In this document: positions 46,074 to 56,082 of the stretch, piece after piece
How positions within the stretch are numbered: position 1 is the first letter of the stretch
Layout of the letters: every line of letters starts with the position of its first letter
DNA from: Daphnia pulex
Lineage: Eukaryota > Arthropoda > Branchiopoda > Diplostraca > Daphniidae
NCBI RefSeq assembly: GCF_021134715.1
Contig: NC_060028.1
Span: forward strand, 9,771,482 to 9,835,481
Reading direction: 5' to 3'
DNA: 64,000 nucleotides
The notes under the pieces: generated by a model
Told to the model about the DNA's origin: nothing
The model's input: only the letters and a program-made list of their open reading frames with translations
Database searches by the model: none
Program-made: the position numbers and the translations under genes

Positions 46074-47574
46074 CTGTCTTCTAACCACCCATCCCGCCCA
46101 CTTCATTCCCGTTATCATTATGTTATTTAACTTGAATTAGGTGCAGCATCCGATTATTGACGGCCCACTAATTCCTCTTTCCTTCTATCTTTTTGCTAGA
46201 TACAACAATGATAGCCGCAGATCCAATTTCGACCGTGGCTCACCCAATCCCGCCAATAAAGGCGATCAGAACATCAACAACAAATAGGCCATTTGAACCA
46301 TGGATCACCTTACACATTTTCCGTTAAGCCAGATCCACAGTTTGTTTTTGCTTCCAATTCTGATGTGTCTAAGGGAAAGGTCCGCCCACCTGAGCGCCAT
46401 CTCTCACCTATCCCCCGTTTTTGTTGTTCTTTTGTTTGCTGAGAAGCAGCTGAAATATAGAGGTCGCACACAGTCAATGTCTTCACTCCATTCCCCCAAC
46501 AATCCAAATTGCTCATCGCGAGCTAAAGCTCGCTCGAACAATTTACAAATTATCTATCAGGGAAGCCCTAATAAGAGGTCCAAGAGAAATTTATTCGGGT
46601 CAACTGATACCATGCCACGTACTAAATCGTTAATGGTTTTCAGGTAAAAAATAACCATGGGAATATGGGGTCGCATAAATAGATGTCACTGGTGGAAAAT
46701 AAGAAGGTGATATGGTATTTTTCTTTTCTACTGTCTGATTTTTAAAGATTTGGTGAGGAACATCCAATCTGTCGATCGCGGTCGCTAACCAATTGTTAGA
46801 AAAACAGCACCAATAATGGTAAGAAGGTGTGCTGTGAAGTGGCGTGATAATTTTAATCATGGACATTCAGGTTTCATTTCGTGATTTGTTAGGTCGAACT
46901 CGGATGTGCTTTATTCGAGATTTTAACACAAATTGCATTTTATACATAAAAAAATTTATCAGGAAGCTACAATGTTACAGCATTACCCGTACTATGGCTC
47001 GTCCCGGTTTGTATTGCTTTGTATAATCTTTAGTTGAACGCTAAGTATATTATTAGAGGCTAGCTAAGAGAATTTGGCTAGATCTTTACAAGATTAGTGA
47101 ATGTGATTTTTTAAAGAAATTGTGCCTGTTGCACATCGATATTATTGGCCTTGATTCTTAAAGGTGGCTTGTTTAAACTTTCGACGGTTAAAGTTAAACT
47201 CTATTTAATAAAGAGATAATATAACATTTAGCTAATGATCTTGCATTCTTGACTAAATATTTTCAGGCAACTTTTGAAGTTTTTGTGGGCACTGATTTGC
47301 AGAGTGCTCGTGACCAACAGATAAAATGGCCCAATCCATATTGCAAATTTGCAAGCTGTCTTCCAAAACCATCCAAAACCAAGGAATTTCTATTTGCAAG
47401 GTAATTATTTCAACCAGCAATGTTTCTTTTAATTACTGTGGTAATAATTCAAGATGATGAAGTCTAATTAGGTAGAAAACCTTTCTGAAAAGTTTAGGAG
47501 CCATTGTTAATTTCAATTGGTGTAAAGTGAGTTTTAAGCCATAATCATTTGGTATTAATTTTTATATTGGTTGT

Positions 47575-47985
47575 TGTAGAACCATTCCAATCCCCAGCAA
47601 CGTAAACCTGCAGAAGGAAAGGCACGTAAAACTTGTCATGCAGTGGTGTAGAGGTTGGGTGAGAACGGGATGTGTTACATAACCATTTGGTATTCATTTT
47701 GAATTTTGATATTGGTTGTTGTAGACCCACCCCCAGCAACGACAACCTGCTAAAGGAAAGGCACGTAAAACTTGTCAAAAAGAGGTTGGGTGAGAACGGG
47801 ATGTGTTACTGTTACATAACCATTTTCATTTTGATATTCGTTGTTGTAGACCCATCCCCAGAAACTTCAACCTGCAAAAGGAAAGGGCAGTCCGCATGTC
47901 CTTCACATTCGAAGGTCACGGAGATCATCATTACATAAAACGTGCCATGCAGTGATGTAGAGGTTGGGTGAGAACGGGACGTGTT
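47575..47985 (+). repeat. three tandem units of ~110-140 bp (left arm)
   Basis: Each unit runs 'ttgttgtaga-cc', 'ccccag-aac', 'aacctgc', 'aaaggaaag', then 'gaggttgggtgagaacggga'. Units start near 47,575, 47,720 and 47,845. They differ by substitutions and indels. No stable frame is seen. The mirror copy is at about 55,672-56,082. Confidence 0.75.
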
Positions 47986-48048
47986 TCATCATTTTCAAGC
48001 AGCTACAATAGCCGCAAGGCTTAAGAGGTGAGGGTGATCAAAAAATCG

Positions 48049-48085
48049 TATAAAAGGAGAGAGAAAAGGCGAAGGTAAATCAGTC
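48049..48085 (+). promoter_or_regulatory. TATA box plus initiator of a tyrosine-rich gene relic (left arm)
   Basis: TATAAAAG at 48,049-48,056 is followed about 33 bp later by TCAGTC at 48,080-48,085, the usual arthropod TATA-to-Inr spacing. It precedes the first exon of the tyrosine-rich repeat gene copy 1. The promoter looks intact although the gene behind it is broken. A mirror copy lies at 55,572-55,608 on the minus strand. Confidence 0.6.
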
Positions 48086-49074
48086 GAGGGAGCATCTCCG
48101 ACACGGCAACAACTGCAGCGCTCTGTCTGTCAGTTCACATCCATAGGTAAATATTCTGTCTTTTACATAGAGTTTGTTATCAATCCTTCTTTTGATTATG
48201 TATGCTTGTTATTATGTAATATTTATGTTAAAATTTATAATTGTTTAGCAAACTATGGCGTAGTGCTGCTGTTGTGTGTTGAATCTTTGATGGCTGGGTC
48301 GACCACTGGTGTACCGATGTTTTCTTGGTATGGCGGATACCAAACCGCAACGCCGCCGCCTTACTACCCAAAAGCAACTTACGCAACGACCAGTTACTGC
48401 ACCGAGGTCTTCCAAGTACTACACCACTAAAGCACCGGACTTGAATAGCACAACTTACGCTGCCCCGAGCCACTACACTGACGCCCTGAAGTATTACTCT
48501 GCCCCGAGTTACTACACCACCAAGGCGACGGAGGATGACTACGAATGCTGCCCCAATCCCCATCCTCCGAGGCTCATACACCGAGGCTCCTAAGTATAAC
48601 TCTGTTCTCATCTACTTACTGCACCGATTTTCCTAAATACTACTCTGTTCCCAGCTGCTACACCGAGGCTCGCGCCGATTACTACACCGAAGCTTGAAAG
48701 TACTACTCTGCCCCGATCTACACAACCATAACTGACACGGCCAATTATTACGCTGTCCCGACTTGCTGCACAGAAGCTGCTCTTTCGTACTACGTTGAAA
48801 AGAAATACTACACTGATGCTCCAGTTCACTACACCACAGCCCCCAAGTACTACACCGGAGAAGCCGCCTACAACGTATGCTGCCTAGTTTACTACACCGA
48901 GGCTCCAAGTACTACATCACTAAGGCACCGGAATTCTGCACGTCTATGTATGCTACCCCTGCCTACTACGCCGAGGCCCCGCATTACTACAACACTGAAG
49001 CGCTCAAGTACTACACTACAACCTGCGTTTCCCCGAGCTACTACACCCACGTCCCTAAGTATTACTGTGCGTAA
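48080..49074 (+). pseudogene. tyrosine-rich repeat protein gene, copy 1, left arm (broken)
   Basis: The two-exon structure is still visible: exon 1 to 48,146 (donor GTAAAT), exon 2 from 48,249. It encodes a signal-like NYGVVLLLC stretch, then repeats such as YYTTKAPDL, YAAPSHYTDALKYY and YYTEA, ending KYYCA. The expected start ATGG at the end of exon 1 is ATAG here. The repeats run through at least three reading frames, and one frame carries an internal stop. The family resembles secreted Tyr-rich proteins abundant in Daphnia (established only from memory); eggshell or cuticle roles have been guessed for such proteins. No product is expected. Confidence 0.75.
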
Positions 49075-49158
49075 AAGGAATCTTCAAAAAAAAAGAAGTG
49101 CCCGAACTGCAGTGCCCTATCTGTCACCAACTGCTTTCCTCGTAACCGATTCGCAATT

Positions 49159-50120
49159 ATGGGTAAATATTCTTATTTTTATATGAGTTTTGCATCAATT
49201 ATATATTTTTTAATTTTTTAATATGCCTGTTAATATTTAATATTAATGTTTCAATTTATTTACTGTTTAGTGAACTATTGCGTCGTGCTCCTGTTGGGTG
49301 TTGTAGCTGTCGTTGATGGCTGGGTCGACTGCTGTTGCAGCGATGTCTCCTTGGTATGGCGGAAACCAAACCGTAACGCCGCCGCCTTCCTACTCAACTT
49401 ACGCAACGACCAGTTCCTGCACCGATGTCTTCAAGTACTACACCACCAAACCACGGGAGTTTTATACCACAACTTACGCTGCCCCGAGCCACTACACTGA
49501 TGCCCTGAAGTATTACTCTGCCCTGAGTTACTACACCATCTAGGCGACGGATGGCACCACATGACTACGTATACTGCCTATCCTACTACACCGAGGCTTC
49601 AAAGTATAACTCTGTTCTCAGCTACTTATTGCACCGATTTTCCTAAATACTATTCTGTTCCCAGCTGCTTTACCGAGGCTCCTGCTGATGTCTCCACCAA
49701 GACGGTCGAATACTACACTGAAGCGACAAAGTACTACTCTGCCCCGATCTACATAACCACAACTGAGGCGGCCAAGTATTACGCAGTCCCGACTTGCTAC
49801 ACCAAAGCTGCTCTTTCGTGCTGCGTCGAACAGAGATACTACACTGATGCTCCAGTCTACTACACCACGACCTACGCTACACCTAGCTACAACACCGCAG
49901 ACCCCAAGTTCTACACCGAAGAAGGCGTCCATACACAACTACGTACGCTGCCTAGCTTACTACATCGAGGAATTTAAGTATTACTCCAAACTACTACCAA
50001 ACTGAGGTTCATATGTATTACATCAGCAATTCTCCCCACCTTGTCACCACTATTTACGCTGCTCCGAGCTGTATACCGAAGTTCTGAAATATTTTTTGGA
50101 TGTGTTGAAAGATTGTTGAA
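49159..50120 (+). pseudogene. tyrosine-rich repeat protein gene, copy 2, left arm (broken)
   Basis: Exon 1 ends ATGG|GTAAAT at 49,162. Exon 2 starts at 49,271 and restores a signal peptide, MVNYCVVLLLGVVAVVDG. After that the frame is lost: the repeat units (YYTTKPREFYTTTYAAPSHY, then KYYSAPIYITTTEAAKYY) lie in other frames with stops between them. A likely end is near 50,120 and an AATAAA at 50,262 could be its poly(A) signal. It is a tandem paralogue of copy 1, 85 bp downstream. Start and signal peptide are kept here, so it decayed independently of copy 1. Confidence 0.75.
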
Positions 50121-50994
50121 ATACAAGATTGATTGATAAATCACAATTGCATGTCTATTTTCTCTTAAGTACCTTTCCTCCTGCTGATCATTGCATGATG
50201 TGAGAACACATTTTTGAGTGCTGTGTAAACTTACAAAAATAATCGATCTTGCAAAATACAACAATAAAAATTCAAACTCCTGTTTTACATTTCATAAACA
50301 TATCAACATCTTTTTTTTCTATCATTAAAATTCAAGTCCAACAAACAATATTTTTCTAAAAATTCAAGTCCATTTTTCTAAAAATTCAAAGTCCACCACC
50401 TATTATGCTAAGTCCAGACTTTTGTTTTTGAAAAAAATTTTAAAAAAATTCCCCTTACACAAAGTTTTAAAAAAATTATCGCGAAAAAATTTAACTCGAA
50501 TATTTCATTGTATGCAAAATTTATTTTTATAATATCCATACATCATATACATTTTTCCTGTGGCCCCCAGGGGGGGGGGGGGCCTGTCGCTTTCTCTACC
50601 GCGATAATAACATGATGCAAGTTATATGCAAGTTATTATTTGTTTGGTGCAGAAAGCTTGTTTTATCTAGCAGTTCTCGACTGTTTCAAACCTGACATTG
50701 ATCAGGTTGCCTCAGTCGTATACTGCATGATTGAATGAAAACTCAAAAGACAACAGATCAAACTATTTGAAGTCACAACACAAAATATCACTGGCAGAGC
50801 AATTTCATATGGCATGGATGAAAACGACAACACAAAATTTTTGAAGTCAGGAACCCAGATGGAACAGCTCAGCTACAACAGCACAGCAACTTCTGGATTA
50901 CACTGCAATCGCATTCAGCATACAATGGTTCAATCTCTCTTTGTCACACCTTTCACCATTTGGCTGCAACAAGGTAACCACCAGCATGTGCTTT

Positions 50995-51579
50995 ACCTGT
51001 TTAAGAAAAGAAAATTATTTTCGAGAAACACAACTGTGTACACATTATGACAAAAGAATACAAAGAGTGACAGAAAACTACGCAGTCCAACAGAAAAACT
51101 TTGATATCTGATTCAAAATTTCTATAGTTAACTAAATCTGTAGTACTTTTGCAAGACATTTGATCAAAATAATTACTTTTTACTGTTGAATGGGGTGAGA
51201 CGTAAGCCAAAGAACAGGCAGCGAGACACACGAGGCACGCCATTTCGGAAATGTACAGGCACTTCCCAAGTCTGAGTTGAATGATTTGACAAATTGGTTT
51301 CTACGTGCCAAATCACCTGTAAATTTTCACATCAACATTTTACATTCAATACCATTAGGAAATTAACAATAAATACCTTTTAATTTTCATCGTGAGAAAC
51401 GTCACAACCAACAACCCTTTTCTGCTGCGTCTTGGATCAAAATGGCCGCTAAACGTCCCTGAAGACACTCGCGCTACCTGGTGGACATCATACAGTTGGG
51501 GTGTCAGAGATGTCCAACAGATGTCATAGGCGTCGACGTTTTCATGTGATGGCGGATTGTTGTGTTGAGTGATTGTCAA
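50995..51579 (-). CDS. possible small spliced secreted-peptide gene near the palindrome centre (left arm copy)
   Basis: Mirror of the right-arm copy at 52,079-52,662. Exon 2 (about 51,316-51,177) holds an ATG at 51,243 followed by a signal-peptide-like stretch, MACLVCLAACSLAYVS. A leader exon with a GTATTT donor (51,376) and a 60-nt intron precede it. The downstream splice choice, and so the C-terminus, is unresolved: two donors give different endings of about 36 or 53 residues. No family is recognised. Coding status is uncertain. Confidence 0.3.
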
Positions 51580-51760
51580 AAGTTTTCCTATTTCTTCATG
51601 AAAATTACCGATGAATTCATCAGTAAATTCAAGTTTTTTTCTTTGAAACTTGTTTGTGATGTGATTTATTCCTTATGTGTGCTGGATCAAATTCAAAATT
51701 CCTCAATCTAACCTGTAGGAACGGGACAGGAAACAGTAGCATACAAATAGCCTAGCATCA

Positions 51761-51893
51761 CGGGACAGGAAATTGATTGATTGCAGGATTTGATAGATTG
51801 TATTTTCTCTCATAGGTAAAGCTACGAAAAATATCATATCATCTAGGCCATGGGTAATCTTCTGGTTTATTATATTAATAGAGTTTGTGGTAG
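51761..51893. other. 133-bp spacer at the palindrome centre
   Basis: Non-palindromic sequence between the two arms. Its first 12 bases (cgggacaggaaa) repeat a stretch of the adjacent left arm at 51,722-51,733. That gives a short direct repeat across the junction, as expected if the arm was formed by template switching. No gene or promoter is visible. Confidence 0.85.
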
Positions 51894-52078
51894 TGATGCT
51901 AGGCTATTTGTATGCTACTGTTTCCTGTCCCGTTCCTTCCCACAGGTTAGATTGAGGAATTTTGAATTTGATCCAGCACACATAAGGAATAAATCACATC
52001 ACAAACAAGTTTCAAAGAAAAAAACTTGAATTTACTGATGAATTCATCGGTAATTTTCATGAAGAAATAGGAAAACTT

Positions 52079-52700
52079 TTGACAATCACTCAACACAACA
52101 ATCCGCCATCACATGAAAACGTCGACGCCTATGACATCTGTTGGACATCTCTGACACCCCAACTGTATGATGTCCACCAGGTAGCGCGAGTGTCTTCAGG
52201 GACGTTTAGCGGCCATTTTGATCCAAGACGCAGCAGAAAAGGGTTGTTGGTTGTGACGTTTCTCACGATGAAAATTAAAAGGTATTTATTGTTAATTTCC
52301 TAATGGTATTGAATGTAAAATGTTGATGTGAAAATTTACAGGTGATTTGGCACGTAGAAACCAATTTGTCAAATCATTCAACTCAGACTTGGGAAGTGCC
52401 TGTACATTTCCGAAATGGCGTGCCTCGTGTGTCTCGCTGCCTGTTCTTTGGCTTACGTCTCACCCCATTCAACAGTAAAAAGTAATTATTTTGATCAAAT
52501 GTCTTGCAAAAGTACTACAGATTTAGTTAACTATAGAAATTTTGAATCAGATATCAAAGTTTTTCTGTTGGACTGCGTAGTTTTCTGTCACTCTTTGTAT
52601 TCTTTTGTCATAATGTGTACACAGTTGTGTTTCTCGAAAATAATTTTCTTTTCTTAAACAGGTAAAGCACATGCTGGTGGTTACCTTGTTGCAGCCAAAT
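52079..52700 (+). CDS. possible small spliced secreted-peptide gene near the palindrome centre (right arm copy)
   Basis: Leader exon to 52,281, intron 52,282-52,341 (GTATTT...TTTACAG), exon 2 52,342-52,481 with an ATG at 52,415 (ccgaaATGG), then an acceptor (TTAAACAG) before 52,662. Exon 2 encodes a signal-like MACLVCLAACSLAYVS. Joining at 52,481 gives a 36-residue peptide ending GGYLVAAKW. Joining at the alternative GT at 52,475 gives about 53 residues with two extra Cys. The frame in exon 2 also stays open to 52,657 without splicing. Intron-like boundaries make transcription plausible, but protein coding is not shown. The two arm copies are identical over this frame. Confidence 0.3.
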
Positions 52701-53536
52701 GGTGAAAGGTGTGACAAAGAGAGATTGAACCATTGTATGCTGAATGCGATTGCAGTGTAATCCAGAAGTTGCTGTGCTGTTGTAGCTGAGCTGTTCCATC
52801 TGGGTTCCTGACTTCAAAAATTTTGTGTTGTCGTTTTCATCCATGCCATATGAAATTGCTCTGCCAGTGATATTTTGTGTTGTGACTTCAAATAGTTTGA
52901 TCTGTTGTCTTTTGAGTTTTCATTCAATCATGCAGTATACGACTGAGGCAACCTGATCAATGTCAGGTTTGAAACAGTCGAGAACTGCTAGATAAAACAA
53001 GCTTTCTGCACCAAACAAATAATAACTTGCATATAACTTGCATCATGTTATTATCGCGGTAGAGAAAGCGACAGGCCCCCCCCCCCCTGGGGGCCACAGG
53101 AAAAATGTATATGATGTATGGATATTATAAAAATAAATTTTGCATACAATGAAATATTCGAGTTAAATTTTTTCGCGATAATTTTTTTAAAACTTTGTGT
53201 AAGGGGAATTTTTTTAAAATTTTTTTCAAAAACAAAAGTCTGGACTTAGCATAATAGGTGGTGGACTTTGAATTTTTAGAAAAATGGACTTGAATTTTTA
53301 GAAAAATATTGTTTGTTGGACTTGAATTTTAATGATAGAAAAAAAAGATGTTGATATGTTTATGAAATGTAAAACAGGAGTTTGAATTTTTATTGTTGTA
53401 TTTTGCAAGATCGATTATTTTTGTAAGTTTACACAGCACTCAAAAATGTGTTCTCACATCATGCAATGATCAGCAGGAGGAAAGGTACTTAAGAGAAAAT
53501 AGACATGCAATTGTGATTTATCAATCAATCTTGTAT

Positions 53537-54498
53537 TTCAACAATCTTTCAACACATCCAAAAAATATTTCAGAACTTCGGTATACAGCTCGGAGCAGCG
53601 TAAATAGTGGTGACAAGGTGGGGAGAATTGCTGATGTAATACATATGAACCTCAGTTTGGTAGTAGTTTGGAGTAATACTTAAATTCCTCGATGTAGTAA
53701 GCTAGGCAGCGTACGTAGTTGTGTATGGACGCCTTCTTCGGTGTAGAACTTGGGGTCTGCGGTGTTGTAGCTAGGTGTAGCGTAGGTCGTGGTGTAGTAG
53801 ACTGGAGCATCAGTGTAGTATCTCTGTTCGACGCAGCACGAAAGAGCAGCTTTGGTGTAGCAAGTCGGGACTGCGTAATACTTGGCCGCCTCAGTTGTGG
53901 TTATGTAGATCGGGGCAGAGTAGTACTTTGTCGCTTCAGTGTAGTATTCGACCGTCTTGGTGGAGACATCAGCAGGAGCCTCGGTAAAGCAGCTGGGAAC
54001 AGAATAGTATTTAGGAAAATCGGTGCAATAAGTAGCTGAGAACAGAGTTATACTTTGAAGCCTCGGTGTAGTAGGATAGGCAGTATACGTAGTCATGTGG
54101 TGCCATCCGTCGCCTAGATGGTGTAGTAACTCAGGGCAGAGTAATACTTCAGGGCATCAGTGTAGTGGCTCGGGGCAGCGTAAGTTGTGGTATAAAACTC
54201 CCGTGGTTTGGTGGTGTAGTACTTGAAGACATCGGTGCAGGAACTGGTCGTTGCGTAAGTTGAGTAGGAAGGCGGCGGCGTTACGGTTTGGTTTCCGCCA
54301 TACCAAGGAGACATCGCTGCAACAGCAGTCGACCCAGCCATCAACGACAGCTACAACACCCAACAGGAGCACGACGCAATAGTTCACTAAACAGTAAATA
54401 AATTGAAACATTAATATTAAATATTAACAGGCATATTAAAAAATTAAAAAATATATAATTGATGCAAAACTCATATAAAAATAAGAATATTTACCCAT
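53537..54498 (-). pseudogene. tyrosine-rich repeat protein gene, copy 2, right arm (broken)
   Basis: Mirror of the 49,159-50,120 relic, with the same signal peptide, frame losses and repeat units. The translated fragments of the two arms are identical where compared. The damage was therefore already present before the arms formed, or has been shared by gene conversion. Confidence 0.75.
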
Positions 54499-54582
54499 AA
54501 TTGCGAATCGGTTACGAGGAAAGCAGTTGGTGACAGATAGGGCACTGCAGTTCGGGCACTTCTTTTTTTTTGAAGATTCCTT

Positions 54583-55577
54583 TTACGCACAGTAATACTT
54601 AGGGACGTGGGTGTAGTAGCTCGGGGAAACGCAGGTTGTAGTGTAGTACTTGAGCGCTTCAGTGTTGTAGTAATGCGGGGCCTCGGCGTAGTAGGCAGGG
54701 GTAGCATACATAGACGTGCAGAATTCCGGTGCCTTAGTGATGTAGTACTTGGAGCCTCGGTGTAGTAAACTAGGCAGCATACGTTGTAGGCGGCTTCTCC
54801 GGTGTAGTACTTGGGGGCTGTGGTGTAGTGAACTGGAGCATCAGTGTAGTATTTCTTTTCAACGTAGTACGAAAGAGCAGCTTCTGTGCAGCAAGTCGGG
54901 ACAGCGTAATAATTGGCCGTGTCAGTTATGGTTGTGTAGATCGGGGCAGAGTAGTACTTTCAAGCTTCGGTGTAGTAATCGGCGCGAGCCTCGGTGTAGC
55001 AGCTGGGAACAGAGTAGTATTTAGGAAAATCGGTGCAGTAAGTAGATGAGAACAGAGTTATACTTAGGAGCCTCGGTGTATGAGCCTCGGAGGATGGGGA
55101 TTGGGGCAGCATTCGTAGTCATCCTCCGTCGCCTTGGTGGTGTAGTAACTCGGGGCAGAGTAATACTTCAGGGCGTCAGTGTAGTGGCTCGGGGCAGCGT
55201 AAGTTGTGCTATTCAAGTCCGGTGCTTTAGTGGTGTAGTACTTGGAAGACCTCGGTGCAGTAACTGGTCGTTGCGTAAGTTGCTTTTGGGTAGTAAGGCG
55301 GCGGCGTTGCGGTTTGGTATCCGCCATACCAAGAAAACATCGGTACACCAGTGGTCGACCCAGCCATCAAAGATTCAACACACAACAGCAGCACTACGCC
55401 ATAGTTTGCTAAACAATTATAAATTTTAACATAAATATTACATAATAACAAGCATACATAATCAAAAGAAGGATTGATAACAAACTCTATGTAAAAGACA
55501 GAATATTTACCTATGGATGTGAACTGACAGACAGAGCGCTGCAGTTGTTGCCGTGTCGGAGATGCTCCCTCGACTGA
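54583..55577 (-). pseudogene. tyrosine-rich repeat protein gene, copy 1, right arm (broken)
   Basis: Mirror of the 48,080-49,074 relic. It has the same ATA in place of the start codon and the same frame changes, behind the same TATA/Inr pair (55,572-55,608 on this strand). The four relics form two head-to-head pairs pointing at the palindrome centre. Confidence 0.75.
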
Positions 55578-55608
55578 TTTACCTTCGCCTTTTCTCTCTC
55601 CTTTTATA
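55572..55608 (-). promoter_or_regulatory. TATA box plus initiator of a tyrosine-rich gene relic (right arm)
   Basis: Mirror of 48,049-48,085: TATAAAAG followed about 33 bp later by TCAGTC on the minus strand, just upstream of the right-arm copy 1 relic. Confidence 0.6.
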
Positions 55609-55671
55609 CGATTTTTTGATCACCCTCACCTCTTAAGCCTTGCGGCTATTGTAGCTGCTTGAAAATGATGA

Positions 55672-56082
55672 AACACGTCCCGTTCTCACCCAACCTCTAC
55701 ATCACTGCATGGCACGTTTTATGTAATGATGATCTCCGTGACCTTCGAATGTGAAGGACATGCGGACTGCCCTTTCCTTTTGCAGGTTGAAGTTTCTGGG
55801 GATGGGTCTACAACAACGAATATCAAAATGAAAATGGTTATGTAACAGTAACACATCCCGTTCTCACCCAACCTCTTTTTGACAAGTTTTACGTGCCTTT
55901 CCTTTAGCAGGTTGTCGTTGCTGGGGGTGGGTCTACAACAACCAATATCAAAATTCAAAATGAATACCAAATGGTTATGTAACACATCCCGTTCTCACCC
56001 AACCTCTACACCACTGCATGACAAGTTTTACGTGCCTTTCCTTCTGCAGGTTTACGTTGCTGGGGATTGGAATGGTTCTACA
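55672..56082 (-). repeat. three tandem units of ~110-140 bp (right arm)
   Basis: Mirror of the tandem array at 47,575-47,985, with the same unit order and the 'gaggttgggtgagaacggga' core. Confidence 0.75.

Larger units (their letters stand above)
43794..46551 (+). mobile_element. DIRS-like tyrosine-recombinase retroelement, broken, left arm only
   Basis: A 2.76-kb fossil with DIRS architecture. The terminal inverted repeats (about 43,794-43,944 and 46,355-46,546) share a core of more than 100 bp that I could not tell apart by eye. An internal region near 45,968-46,073 is complementary to the two outer ends joined together. Recognisable parts are a gag-like frame near the 5' end and a possible short reverse-transcriptase-like stretch near 45,046-45,380. 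The remaining expected pol parts are not recognisable, so it is broken with several defects. AAATT flanks both ends and occurs once at the empty site in the right arm (near 57,107). The near-identical terminal repeats and precise empty site suggest a young insertion, later than arm formation. Confidence 0.85.
39857..51760 (+). repeat. left arm of a giant inverted repeat (palindrome)
   Basis: The arm is repeated in reverse complement at 51,894-62,048. Mirror positions sum to 103,654-103,658 near the centre, 100,899-100,900 beyond the left-arm retroelement, 101,871 beyond the right-arm TTAA element, and 101,863 at the outer edge after an 8-bp indel. Without its 2,758-bp insertion the arm is about 9.15 kb. 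By eye I saw only two substitutions in the compared stretches (42,825 A versus G; 47,287 G versus T) plus homopolymer length changes. The outermost ~80 bp is clearly more diverged. The arm holds two broken tyrosine-rich genes, a possible small secreted-peptide gene, a MITE and several repeats. Confidence 0.97.

Noticed and set aside
54749-55429. Several 70-130-residue Arg/Ser/Val-rich frames antisense to the Tyr-rich relics
   Set aside because: They are antisense shadows of the regular TAC-TAC-ACC codon pattern, appear in both arms, and have no features of genes.
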